From Alphaproteobacteria bacterium (GTDB taxonomy: Bacteria; Pseudomonadota; Alphaproteobacteria; Caulobacterales; Hyphomonadaceae), in NCBI GenBank assembly GCA_016125405.1, contig WGLW01000012.1:1-64000 (forward strand): 64,000 nucleotides of DNA, given 5' to 3'. Of the stretch, positions 51,678 to 60,687 are shown piece after piece. Below the pieces are notes generated by a model. It was not told the DNA's origin and ran no database searches. It was given only the letters and a program-made list of their open reading frames with translations. How positions within the stretch are numbered: position 1 is the stretch's first letter; every line of letters starts with the position of its first letter. The position numbers and the translations under genes are program-made.

Positions 51678-53654
51678 ATGGGCCGGATCGTTGCAATCGT
51701 CGGGGCCGTCCTCGCCCTTCTGGTGGTCGCGGTGTTCGTGCTGCCCCAGTTCATCCCGACGGGCGTCTACCGCAAGCAGATCGAGACGGCCGCAAGCTCT
51801 GCCCTCGGTCGCGAAGTGAAGCTAACGGGCCAGATCCACCTGAGCCTCATTCCCCGCATCGAGGTGCGCGCGGGCGCGGCCACGGTCGCCAATCCCGCCG
51901 GATTTGGCGACGCTCCGTTCGCCTCCATGAAGGAACTGCGCGCCGCCGTGAAACTTTGGCCGTTGTTCTCGCAACGCGTCGTCGTTGACGAGTTCGTTCT
52001 CGTCGAACCGAACATCGCCCTCGTTCAACTGGCGAATGGAACCAACAACTGGACGTTCGACATCGCCTCCAAACCGTCGGAACCGAACGAGAGCGGCGCG
52101 TCGCCGTTCAAGGATGGTGCACTCGGCGATGTCAGCATCGTCGACGGTCAGGTGACGTTCGAAGACCGCGCGGCAAAGACCACGCAGACGTTGAAGAAGT
52201 TCGACCTGAAAGCGTCGATGACCGCCCTTGATCAACCCTTCGACATCAAGGCGTCTGGCCTCGCGAATGACCTGCCGTTCGATTTCGCCGGCAACATCCA
52301 GAATCCCAAGGCGATGTTGAACAAGCAACCATCGAACGTCGATCTGACGCTCAAGACACAACAAGCCGGCGGTGGCGGCGATCTGCTCAGCGTCGCGTTC
52401 AAGGGCAATGTCCAACTCGCAGACAACCCGACATACAACGGCCATCTCGATATCAATGCGCCAAATCTGCGGAAGCTGGCGGCGGTTGCAGGCGCCACGC
52501 TGCCTGCCGGAAACATCTATCGCTCCTTTTCATTGTCCGGCGATGCGTCTGGCGGCGCCAGCGACGTTGCATTGAAAAACGCGACCGTCGCCTTCGACGA
52601 TATCAACGGAAAGGGCCAGGCCGCATTGAACTTTGCCGGAAAGCCGGACCTCACGGGCAAGCTCTCGACCAATGTCATCGATGCGACGCCCTATGCGTCT
52701 GCCTCTGGCGCGCCGCAGCAGGACACGAAACCGACAGGCGGATGGGGAACGGCGCCCATCGACTTGTCGCCACTGAAGCTGGTTGACGCAAATCTCGACC
52801 TCAGCACCGCCGGCCTCAAATTCCAGAAGTTCGACTTTGGCCCATCGAGCGTCGCGGTCGTTCTCAAGGATGGCAAACTGACCGCGGACCTCAAGCAAAC
52901 GTCCCTGTTCAGCGGCGCAGGCGGCGCCACGCTTGTTGCGGACGGAAGCGGGTCGATCCCCCGCGTCGCACTCAAGGCGAACATGGCCAAGATGGCGGTC
53001 AAGCCCCTGCTTCTTGCAGCAGCCGGCTTCGACCGGGCTGATGGTTCCGGAAATCTCCAGATCGACGTGACAGGCGCAGGCGCCAACCTGCAGGCGCTGA
53101 TGAGTTCCCTGGCTGGGTCCGGCAAGTTCAATCTGGGCAACGGCGTCTTGAACGGGGTCGATCTCACGGCGCTTGTCAAAGCCGCCAAGACCGCCCTCTC
53201 CAGCAAAAGCATTCCGCTGAACGCCTTTGGCCCGAACGCCCAGACCAAGTTCAGCAATCTCGATGGCACGTTCACGATGAAAGACGGGGTCGCCACGACA
53301 CAGGACCTCAACCTGAAAGCCGACCAGATGTCGGTTTCGGGCCAGGGCGCGCTGGACATTGGCGGTCAGAAGCTGGCGCTGACGCTTTCGCCCCAGTTCA
53401 ACAGCAAGTCCGAGGGCGTCGATGGCTATGGCCTGCCGATCAAATTCTCCGGCGGATGGAGCGGCGTGAACGTGTCCTTCGATTTCGACACGCTCGTACA
53501 GCGCGCCGCAGGAAGCCTGAAGGCCAAAGCGACGGACGAGGTGCAAAAGCAGATCGGCAAGCAGCTTGGCCTGACCGGTCAGAACAAGGACGGAAAGACC
53601 GACAAGAACGCCGATCTGAAAAAGGCGCTCGGCGGGCTGCTTAGCGGACACTAA
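51678..53654 (+). CDS. AsmA-family protein
   Basis: The 658-residue protein begins with one membrane anchor (IVAIVGAVLALLVVAVFVLP), followed by the AsmA start FIPTGVYRKQIETAASSALG and REVKLTGQIHLSLIPRIEV. The rest is beta-rich with an AsmA C-terminal domain ending near QRAAGSLKAKATDEVQKQIG. It has GGAGGATTTGCC upstream of the ATG. AsmA-like proteins span the periplasm and carry phospholipids or affect outer-membrane assembly. It is divergent from btuB. Confidence 0.85.
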   Translation: MGRIVAIVGAVLALLVVAVFVLPQFIPTGVYRKQIETAASSALGREVKLTGQIHLSLIPRIEVRAGAATVANPAGFGDAPFASMKELRAAVKLWPLFSQRVVVDEFVLVEPNIALVQLANGTNNWTFDIASKPSEPNESGASPFKDGALGDVSIVDGQVTFEDRAAKTTQTLKKFDLKASMTALDQPFDIKASGLANDLPFDFAGNIQNPKAMLNKQPSNVDLTLKTQQAGGGGDLLSVAFKGNVQLADNPTYNGHLDINAPNLRKLAAVAGATLPAGNIYRSFSLSGDASGGASDVALKNATVAFDDINGKGQAALNFAGKPDLTGKLSTNVIDATPYASASGAPQQDTKPTGGWGTAPIDLSPLKLVDANLDLSTAGLKFQKFDFGPSSVAVVLKDGKLTADLKQTSLFSGAGGATLVADGSGSIPRVALKANMAKMAVKPLLLAAAGFDRADGSGNLQIDVTGAGANLQALMSSLAGSGKFNLGNGVLNGVDLTALVKAAKTALSSKSIPLNAFGPNAQTKFSNLDGTFTMKDGVATTQDLNLKADQMSVSGQGALDIGGQKLALTLSPQFNSKSEGVDGYGLPIKFSGGWSGVNVSFDFDTLVQRAAGSLKAKATDEVQKQIGKQLGLTGQNKDGKTDKNADLKKALGGLLSGH

Positions 53655-53914
53655 CGGAGCGGCAGCCAACACGAGGTGCCCCTTCGGTCGCCGCCAGTTC
53701 CGTTAGTTTTTCTGCGGATCGCGAAGCAAGGTTGTGACCGAGCCCGCTGCGACGATGCGACCACAGCATAGGCGCCGCCTCCAAGCCCGAACACCAGGCT
53801 GGCGATCAGTGCAACAACCGCGCTCCAGTCCGTGTCCGCTCTCGTGACTTCCCGCCATAGAGCAATCACCACGGTTAGCCCTCCCGCTGCGAGAAACTGC
53901 AACGTCTTCGACAT
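53651..53914 (-). CDS. Small membrane protein (87 aa), unknown
   Basis: From ATG 53914 the frame gives MSKTLQFLAAGGLTVVIALW, a spacer, and a second hydrophobic stretch AVVALIASLVFGLGGGAYAV. The C-terminal tail overlaps the asmA stop and looks less protein-like. Two helices suggest an inner-membrane peptide. I do not know a family. Confidence 0.4.
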   Translation of the reverse strand: MSKTLQFLAAGGLTVVIALWREVTRADTDWSAVVALIASLVFGLGGGAYAVVASSQRARSQPCFAIRRKTNGTGGDRRGTSCWLPLR

Positions 53915-54043
53915 GATCGCGGACTTGCGACCCTGTGGCGCCATCGGCGTCTCCCTTCATCACGGCCTGCGCCCATCGCAGGCGGATGACGGAAGTCTGA
54001 GGCGCCGGGAATCCGGGTCGGATAAGTTGGTCCGATGCCTCAC

Positions 54044-54886
54044 TCAGGGTTTTGCGCGCGCGATCATCTCGACGGCGTCGAGAATGTCGGGAGAGCCGCA
54101 GACGGTCAGGCGATCCGGAATATCGATGAACGTCGCGGTCTTGCCCAACGCCTTGAAGGCTGGATGACGCAACGCATCGGTCGCTTCCGAAGGCGGGTGC
54201 GTCCAGGCGTTGGACATGGCGACCACGTCCGGATGCGCGGCGACGATCTGTTCGAGGGAAAGATTAGCGAAACCGCTTACGCCGAGCTTTTGCCCCAGGG
54301 TCTGATAGCCTGCGGCGTTGGCCGCCTCGGCCATCAGCGTGCCCTCGCCCGACATCCATCCGTTGACGCCGACATCTGCGAATATTCCGGCGTTCTCGTG
54401 GGCCTTGGCCTCGATAGCCGAGAGGCGCGCATCAAATGCCGCAACAATGCTCTCCGCCCGGGCTTCCTCGCCGACAAGCCGCCCCATCTTCCGGATATTG
54501 GAGCGGATATCGGCAAAGCTGCTTTCCGCGTCGAATTCAGCGACCTGATACCCCAGCCGCTCCAGTGTCTGCACGGTTTGGGTCCCGCTGTAGCGGGCAG
54601 TGACAATCAGGTCCGGCTTGAGGGTAAGTATCTTTTCCGCTCCCCCGTGATTGACCGGCAGGCGGGCAATTTCGGAGGCGTATTCCGGCGGCGTCCATTG
54701 CGGCTGGCGCGACACGAAAGAAATCGAGGCGATGCGTTCCGGCGGCGCCAGCATCAGCAGCAGCAGATCCGTGCACTGATTCATGGAAACAATCCGCTGC
54801 GGACGCGGCGCGTCCGCAGCGGCAGGCGGCACGGCCAGCCCCGACAGGAGGAGGAGCATTAGGAAACTGGCCATGATGCGTGCCAT
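54044..54886 (-). CDS. BtuF-like periplasmic binding protein of a B12/metal ABC transporter
   Basis: The product has about 280 residues. The proposed start is ATG 54886, giving a signal peptide MARIMASFLMLLLLSGLAVP that ends near AAADA; no ribosome binding site decides this start. The class III fold shows RIVSMNQCTDLLLLMLAPPE, then KILTLKPDLIVTARYSGTQT and LEQIVAAHPDVVAMSNAWTH. This family binds cobalamin, heme or siderophores. With btuB and its riboswitch 3 kb away, B12 is the best guess. No permease or ATPase gene lies next to it. Confidence 0.8.
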   Translation of the reverse strand: MARIMASFLMLLLLSGLAVPPAAADAPRPQRIVSMNQCTDLLLLMLAPPERIASISFVSRQPQWTPPEYASEIARLPVNHGGAEKILTLKPDLIVTARYSGTQTVQTLERLGYQVAEFDAESSFADIRSNIRKMGRLVGEEARAESIVAAFDARLSAIEAKAHENAGIFADVGVNGWMSGEGTLMAEAANAAGYQTLGQKLGVSGFANLSLEQIVAAHPDVVAMSNAWTHPPSEATDALRHPAFKALGKTATFIDIPDRLTVCGSPDILDAVEMIARAKP

Positions 54887-55079
54887 GAGCGACGCGATAG
54901 CGGCATTTCGGGCATTCCGAAAGCGCCAGCGCGCGGTCATGGACATGGTAAATGCGCGATCGAGGTCTCCTCGTTGACCTTTGCGGACGATGGGTTCATC
55001 CCCTTCTCGTGATGAGTGCAACAGAAGACGTGCGCCCGTAAGTGATTTACGGTAACGCCTTGATGTCGGCGAACGTTAC

Positions 55080-56414
55080 ATGACCGTTACAGCCTCAGAC
55101 CCCTTGCACGCCCAGGACCCGCGGACGCAGGCGGAGATCGTGCGCGTGCGCGCCAGCGGCGTGCTCGGCGAAAGCGGCCGGATGAACGAGCTCTTCGACT
55201 TTCTCGTCGAACGCTCGGCGCAGAACGATGCGCCCAAGGAAACGGAAATCGCACTCGCAGTGTTCGGCAAGGACGAGGCGGCCGGCGCGCGGGACGATGC
55301 AACGGCCCGTGTATATGTGCACCGGCTGCGCAAACGGCTTGAGGATTTCTACCTTCGCAATGGCGCTCCTTCGGGAATCCGGCTCGAAATTCCCAAAGGG
55401 GAATACCGGATCGTCGGGTCGCCCGCGATCGAGGAACCGACCGCTGCCGCTGAAGACGATCCCGCGGTCGCCGCCCCGGGGTCGGAACAGCCCGCAGTCG
55501 CGCCGCCGCGAAAACGGAGGTGGCTCGCGCCCGTCGCCGCCGCGCTGGCGTGCGTGGTCGTTGCCGGCAACGTCGCGGCCTGGGCGGCGTTCGCCAATGG
55601 CCCGTCCGACCGCGCCACGACCATTCGCAACTCGTCCGTCTGGTCGGATTTCTCCCGCGACCAACGTCCGCTCCTGATCGTCGTCGGGGACTACTACATC
55701 TTTGGCGAATATCAGGATCGCCTCTTTCTCAAGCGCCTGGTGCGCGATTTCTCGATCAACTCAAAGAGCGACCTGCTTCAGCGTTACGGGTCCGACCCGA
55801 AAGAGTGGGATCATTATGGCGATGTGGCGCTGGAGTATCTGCCAACGTCCGCCGCCTTCGCGCTTGCCGATCTGGCGCCGCTGTTCAGCGGCAACCGGCC
55901 TGTTCAGGTCGTGCTCGCCTCGGAGCTGACGCCCGACAAGATCAAGACCAACGACATTCTCTACATCGGCCTGTTGAGCGGCATGGGCGACCTGAAGAAT
56001 CCGGTCTTCGCCAACTCCCGGTTTTCGATCGGCGAAAGCTACGACGAGCTGGTCGACCGCGAGACGTCCAAGACCTACACGAGCGAAGCGTTCCTCTCGG
56101 CGCCCGAGGACACAATGTACCGCGACTTCGGGTATTTTTCGAGTTTCAAGGGTCCCAGCGGCAACCGCATCGCCATTGTCGCAGGCGAGCGCGACACGGC
56201 GCTGATGGGCGTCGCCGAGAGCCTGTCCAAGGCAGGTAGTCTGGACGCGCTTGGCAAGCCGGCGAAGGATGGCGGCTCCTTCGAGGCGCTGTTCGAGATC
56301 AAGGGCCAGAAACAGGTCAATCTGGAGACCCGCATCCTCGCCACCTCCCGGATCGACAGCGCCGCCATCTGGACCGGCGCAAAGGCCAACGCGGTATCCT
56401 TCCCGGCCGAATAG
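55080..56414 (+). CDS. Membrane-anchored winged-helix regulator (CadC/ToxR-like plan)
   Basis: This 444-residue protein has an N-terminal DNA-binding region (FLVERSAQNDAPKETEIALA, later ARVYVHRLRKRLEDFY and IPKGEYRIVG) of the OmpR-like winged-helix type used by many Caulobacterales regulators. A proline-rich linker and one membrane helix follow (WLAPVAAALACVVVAGNVAA, about 148-168). The periplasmic domain has about 270 residues and no family I recognise. It could sense an envelope signal. It stands alone before the tRNA-His gene. Confidence 0.7.
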   Translation: MTVTASDPLHAQDPRTQAEIVRVRASGVLGESGRMNELFDFLVERSAQNDAPKETEIALAVFGKDEAAGARDDATARVYVHRLRKRLEDFYLRNGAPSGIRLEIPKGEYRIVGSPAIEEPTAAAEDDPAVAAPGSEQPAVAPPRKRRWLAPVAAALACVVVAGNVAAWAAFANGPSDRATTIRNSSVWSDFSRDQRPLLIVVGDYYIFGEYQDRLFLKRLVRDFSINSKSDLLQRYGSDPKEWDHYGDVALEYLPTSAAFALADLAPLFSGNRPVQVVLASELTPDKIKTNDILYIGLLSGMGDLKNPVFANSRFSIGESYDELVDRETSKTYTSEAFLSAPEDTMYRDFGYFSSFKGPSGNRIAIVAGERDTALMGVAESLSKAGSLDALGKPAKDGGSFEALFEIKGQKQVNLETRILATSRIDSAAIWTGAKANAVSFPAE

Positions 56415-56420
56415 CCGCCC

Positions 56421-56449
56421 TTGCCCGCCCCGGTCCCAGACGCTAATAC
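56421..56449 (+). promoter_or_regulatory. Likely promoter of tRNA-His
   Basis: TTGCCC (56421-56426) and TAATAC (56444-56449) are separated by 17 bases. The tRNA starts 45 bases after the -10 box, which implies a processed leader of about 37 bases. Confidence 0.45.
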
Positions 56450-56493
56450 GACGACCTTCGCCACGGGGCCCTTCGGCGGCTCCCTGTCCGAAA

Positions 56494-56570
56494 GCCGCCT
56501 TAGCTCAGTTGGTTAGAGCGCTAGATTGTGGATCTAGAGGTCCCCCGTTCGATCCGGGGAGGCGGTACCA
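56494..56570 (+). tRNA. tRNA-His (anticodon GTG)
   Basis: The acceptor arm GCCGCCT (56494-56500) pairs with AGGCGGT (56560-56566), including a G-U first pair. The anticodon loop is TTGTGGA with GTG at 56528-56530, the T-loop is TTCGATC, and CCA is encoded. The discriminator is A73 and there is no G(-1):C73 pair, unlike most bacterial tRNA-His. A group of alphaproteobacteria is known to have lost G(-1), which fits the proposed lineage. Confidence 0.95.
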
Positions 56571-56916
56571 TGAAATCAAGTACTTAGCAGACCTCAGCTC
56601 AAACCCGTTTTTGCCGGGGTTGCAGTATGGGTTGCGGAAGCAAGCTCGGGCTACTCACCGCGAAGTGATCTCGCTGCCGCGCGCCTTCGAGCTTCAAAGC
56701 TCCATACAGCGCTGGACATAAGCGAGGCGACTAACGGTTGTCCCGCTCCAGCGAAATGAATTGAAGGTGCTTTTGACGGCGAGATTGGAGTGCATCGCCG
56801 TCGTTCAACCTTCGACAATCAAGCGGCAGTTTTTCGCAGCCGTTATCTGTCATTCCTCCATGGCTCTCCGAACAAGAGGTTGATCTCCACCGAACCGTGG
56901 CGAGACTTCCATGCGT
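56571..56916. other. Intergenic region after tRNA-His
   Basis: I see no gene in these 346 bases. A weak hairpin (AACCC, T-rich loop, GGGTT, near 56606-56625) could end the tRNA transcript. The rest has no repeat or attachment-site copy of the tRNA end. Confidence 0.4.
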
Positions 56917-59037
56917 CTACCTGGTCTTGTCCGGCAGCGAGAAGATCGACAGCGTCGCGGCGTCGTTCGGCGAGGCGACTATGCCCGCCACACCGGCCAC
57001 GTCACGCGACTGAAGATTGCCGCCCGTCGTCGAGACCGCGATGTACTGCTTGCCGCCCGCGGTGAACGTGATCGGTGAAGAGGTCGGAACATTGTCCAGC
57101 CGCGTCCGCCACAGCACCTTGCCGGTCCTGGCGTCATAGGCCTTGAACCAGCGGTCGGCGTCGCCGTTGAACACCAGGCCTCCGGCGGTGGCCAAGGCCG
57201 AGCTGACGGGCGGCGGGACCTCACGGGACGTCCAGACGACCTTTTTATGCTCCAGGTCGATGGCCTGCATCATGCCATACTTGCCCCTGGTCTCAGGCGT
57301 TGGGCTCTTCTGCCACTGGGGCCCGCCCGGCTTCGGATTGATGCAGACATCGGCCAGCGGCACGTAGAGCAGCTTTGTCGCCGGACTGTACGAGGCGGAG
57401 TCCAGGCTGTGGGCGCCGGCGGCGTTCGGGCAGATGCCCTCCTTCCGCAAGCCATGCAGCACCTCGGTTGGCCCGGGGACGGCGGCGGGGCTGATGTGCT
57501 TTTCGCCGGTCACCGGATCGATGGCGTCGATGGTGTTCTGCATGCCCAGATCCATCGAGAACAGATATTTGCCGGTCTTGGCGTCGAGCACCTCGTAGAT
57601 GGCCTGCTTGCCGGCGGTGATCACCACCCGGCGCTTCACGCCGCCCACCATCATGTCCATGATCTGGCGCTCGAACACCCAGTCGTGGTCGAGCTGATCG
57701 TTCTTCTCGTGCTGATAATACCAGACCAGTTTGCCGGTCTCGGGATCCAGCGCGATGGTCGCGTCGGTATAGAGGGCGTCATTGGTCACGCCCGGCTTGG
57801 CCACCCGCAGGGGCATGATGTCATAGGTCGGCGCGGTGCCGAAATAGATCAGGCCGGTCTGCTCGTCATAGGTTTCGCCCACCCAGACCGAACCGCCAGA
57901 GCGCTTGTCCAAGGGTAGCCCGTTCCAGCTATCGTCGCCCGCCTCGCCCGTCCGCGCGATGGTGTAGAACCGCCAGGCTTCCTTACCCGTCGCGATATCC
58001 ATCGCCACGACGAAGTTGCCGCCCTTGACCTGCTGATAGCCGTTGAGGCCGATGATAACCTTGTCCTTGACGACCAGGGGCGCGGACTTGATCTGGTGAG
58101 CCTTCTGACCATCGTCGTCGATGGCATGGTCCCAGATTATCTGGCCGGTGCGGGCGTCCAGCGCCAGCATGTGCAGATCCGAGGTCGGCACCAAAAGCGT
58201 GTGGCCGGAGATGGCCAGCCCTTTCTTGCTGGTGAACACGCTGGGCGTGCTCGCCGGCCTCGCATAGCGCCACAAAAGGTCGCCGGTCGCGGCGTCGAAC
58301 GCTTCGACCACGTCGCCAAAACTGTAGGCGTAAAGCACCCCGTCATGCACCAGCGGCGTCATCATGTTGTCGCCGCGCGGCAGCGACCAGCTCCAGGCCA
58401 GCTTGAGACCTTTGACGTTGGATTTGTTGATCTGGGCCAGCGGGCTGAAACCCAGTCCGTCGCGGGTGCCGCGCCAGTTGATCCAGTCGGCGGGCGAAGG
58501 CTTGGCCAGGTTGGCGTCGGTGACGTCCGTCATGGCGGTCAGCTTCGGGGATCCGTAGAAGGTCAGCACCGGCGCCGGCCTGCCGCGTCGACCGCCGCCG
58601 CCGGCAGCGGCCAGCGCTCCGCCAGGCAGACGCAGGCCTGCCAGTTGGGTATCGCCCTGGGGCACAGCGTCGCCCGGCGTCCCAAGCCGACTTTCACGCA
58701 GCAGGAAGGCCAGCAGCGCCGAGTTGTCTTCGGGATTGCGGGGTTCGGAGCTCGGCGGCATGCGCCGGATCGCACTGATCAAATCCAGCGCAGAGCCGCC
58801 GCCCCACTTGCTGCGGAACCGGTTGTCGTTGAGTGAAGGCGCCTCGCCGCTGCCTGACAGATCGGCGGCATGGCAACTCGAACAAATGGCCGTGTAGGTC
58901 GCCTGGCCCGCCTCGGCCTGGGCGGCGGTGAAGGTAGGCCCTGTCGCTTGGGCCGCGGCTTGCGGACTGACGGCCAGAACCGTGGCCAGCCCCGCAGTCA
59001 ACAGCGCTGTCGCCGGGAGTACTTTTCTTGTGATCAT
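56917..59037 (-). CDS. PQQ-dependent dehydrogenase with N-terminal cytochrome c
   Basis: The product has about 706 residues from ATG 59037 (MITRKVLPATALLTAG), with a signal peptide ending near AQA. The heme c site is CSSCH near 52-56, with RRMPPSSEP as the likely Met region. A glycine-rich linker leads into the eight-bladed propeller: repeated W-motifs such as GKEAWRFYTIAR, GKLVWYYQHEKND and GKVLWRTRLDN. It oxidises an alcohol or sugar in the periplasm and passes electrons to its own heme. The calcium or lanthanide Asp-Tyr/Asp pair could not be assigned with certainty. Confidence 0.9.
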   Translation of the reverse strand: MITRKVLPATALLTAGLATVLAVSPQAAAQATGPTFTAAQAEAGQATYTAICSSCHAADLSGSGEAPSLNDNRFRSKWGGGSALDLISAIRRMPPSSEPRNPEDNSALLAFLLRESRLGTPGDAVPQGDTQLAGLRLPGGALAAAGGGGRRGRPAPVLTFYGSPKLTAMTDVTDANLAKPSPADWINWRGTRDGLGFSPLAQINKSNVKGLKLAWSWSLPRGDNMMTPLVHDGVLYAYSFGDVVEAFDAATGDLLWRYARPASTPSVFTSKKGLAISGHTLLVPTSDLHMLALDARTGQIIWDHAIDDDGQKAHQIKSAPLVVKDKVIIGLNGYQQVKGGNFVVAMDIATGKEAWRFYTIARTGEAGDDSWNGLPLDKRSGGSVWVGETYDEQTGLIYFGTAPTYDIMPLRVAKPGVTNDALYTDATIALDPETGKLVWYYQHEKNDQLDHDWVFERQIMDMMVGGVKRRVVITAGKQAIYEVLDAKTGKYLFSMDLGMQNTIDAIDPVTGEKHISPAAVPGPTEVLHGLRKEGICPNAAGAHSLDSASYSPATKLLYVPLADVCINPKPGGPQWQKSPTPETRGKYGMMQAIDLEHKKVVWTSREVPPPVSSALATAGGLVFNGDADRWFKAYDARTGKVLWRTRLDNVPTSSPITFTAGGKQYIAVSTTGGNLQSRDVAGVAGIVASPNDAATLSIFSLPDKTR

Positions 59038-59366
59038 GGCTCTTAACTTCTCCAGCGTCTCTGATGACCAGGTGTTCGAGATCATCCAGTTCGCGGCTTT
59101 CTACCATCAGCTTACGTTGATCGCGAATGGCCTTGCTATCCCACTCACGGAAAAGGCGCCGCACGATTTGCTGACTTCGTTGAAGCGCGAGCGCCGAATG
59201 TCTGCAAAGGCCCAGAAATCGGGTTTTTGGCTTTGGATCCCCACGAATGAGCTTTGTGGCTGCCCAACGTCCGTCTGTATCTGCTGTATTCTCTGGGATC
59301 GCCGTCGCGGAAAAATTTGCTCCGCCGCGTGTTATGCCTTCTACCTGAGAGGACCGTGCGGTCCGG
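59038..59366. other. Intergenic region between PQQ dehydrogenase and oxidoreductase genes
   Basis: This stretch holds the dehydrogenase leader and the 3' flank of the quinone-oxidoreductase gene. I found no protein or RNA gene and no clear repeat. Confidence 0.4.
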
Positions 59367-60335
59367 TCAGAGTCTCAACACTACCTTACCAAAATGCTGG
59401 TTGGCTCGCATGTGCTCAAGCGCTCTCCCAAGCTGGTCGAAGTCATAAATTGTGGAGATTGGCAGAGTGAGATCGCCTGCCATGATCGCCGAACCTATGT
59501 CGGCCATCATCCTGCGGTTGATCTCGCGCACCTCAGCTTTGCTGCGCGTGCGGAACGTGACGCCAACGAGTGTGATGCGGCGACGCGCGTGCGTATCGAA
59601 ATCGAAATCGGCTTGATTGCCGCCCAGTCGGCCAACATTGACGATGCGCCCGAGAATGCGCGTCACATGCATTGTCTGAGTCGTGAGCGCGCCTGTGATC
59701 TGGTCAACCACGACGTCAACACCCTCACCTCCCGTTGCCTTGCGCACATCATTCACCCAGTTGGGATCTCTGGTATCAAGCGCCAGATCCGCACCAAACT
59801 TCCGTAGTCGACCCCGCCGCTCTGCGTTGGTCGATGTTCCGATCACGAGGGCTGCACCCTTCAACTTCGCGATCTGAAGCCCCATAAGGCCTACGCCCGA
59901 ACTCGCTCCATTGATCAGAATCGCCTGTTCCGCCCCCAGATGCCCATGGGTGACCACGGCATCGTGCATCGTCTGCAGGGCCACGGGCAGGCAGGCAGCT
60001 TTTTCGAAGCTTGCGCCGTCGGGCATTCGCAGGATGCGCCCATAATCGCTCAGCGCAAACTCCGCGAAGGCGCCTGCGCCCGAACCCATTACCCGGTCTC
60101 CAGGCGCGAAGCTGCTAACCGCGGCGCCGACTTCGACGACCTCGCCTGACCACTCCAGCCCAAGCACCTGACCTTCTCCACCGGCAGTACCGTGCTTGAC
60201 GCCGCTTGCCATCGCCAGGTCGGCCCTGTTGAGCGCGCAAGCGCGCACACGAACCAGTACCCCCTCCGCCTCGGGGATCGGTCTATCCACTTCGCGTAGT
60301 TCGGGCGCTCCGGCCGAGAGGACATGGGCTTTCAT
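59367..60335 (-). CDS. Zinc-less MDR-family quinone oxidoreductase / alcohol dehydrogenase
   Basis: The 322-residue protein has the GroES-like first half (LVRVRACALNRADLAMASG, then GLEWSGEVVEVGAAVSSFAP) without the catalytic zinc cysteine. The NADPH-binding Rossmann fold shows AILINGASSGVGLMGLQIAK. This is the QOR/zeta-crystallin type. It reduces quinones or enoyl/enone compounds. With the CoA-linked genes to the right it may belong to a degradative pathway. It is divergent from the enoyl-CoA hydratase. Confidence 0.85.
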   Translation of the reverse strand: MKAHVLSAGAPELREVDRPIPEAEGVLVRVRACALNRADLAMASGVKHGTAGGEGQVLGLEWSGEVVEVGAAVSSFAPGDRVMGSGAGAFAEFALSDYGRILRMPDGASFEKAACLPVALQTMHDAVVTHGHLGAEQAILINGASSGVGLMGLQIAKLKGAALVIGTSTNAERRGRLRKFGADLALDTRDPNWVNDVRKATGGEGVDVVVDQITGALTTQTMHVTRILGRIVNVGRLGGNQADFDFDTHARRRITLVGVTFRTRSKAEVREINRRMMADIGSAIMAGDLTLPISTIYDFDQLGRALEHMRANQHFGKVVLRL

Positions 60336-60687
60336 GTAAGAGTCTCCGCCGCGATCAGAGAAGGGATCAAATCACAACGCCGGCGCTTGCCGGCTCCTGC
60401 GATACTGTCAAGAGCTAGCTGCAAGACGGGTACCGCTGTCAAATTCCGAGACGAGGCTGTTGTGCGAAACAGCCTGGGATTTGGTTTCGCGAGATGGATG
60501 GCGCGGACGAGGTAAATCGCGGTTTCTCTGACCGCTTCGCTCTCAGAAATCGGCCCGAAGTCATGTTTCGGCGCCAGTCTGTCGCCATATGGCAGAGCCA
60601 CAATTGTAGGTGGTTCAACGCGGCGCTAAACAATCGCGGCGCACAATTGACAAAACGTCGGCGCGGGCGCGGGCCAGGAAGGTTCTG
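60336..60687. other. Divergent promoter region
   Basis: About 350 bases separate the leftward oxidoreductase from the rightward hydratase. On the minus strand two TTGACA boxes occur near 60410 and 60440, but no convincing -10 partners. A leftward frame here ends in an ATGA overlap with the oxidoreductase start, but its composition is not protein-like. Confidence 0.4.

Noticed and set aside
60332-60601. An 89-codon leftward frame coupled by ATGA to the quinone oxidoreductase
   Set aside because: The overlap is attractive, but codon use is unlike neighbours and no family is recognisable. I left it as part of the divergent control region.
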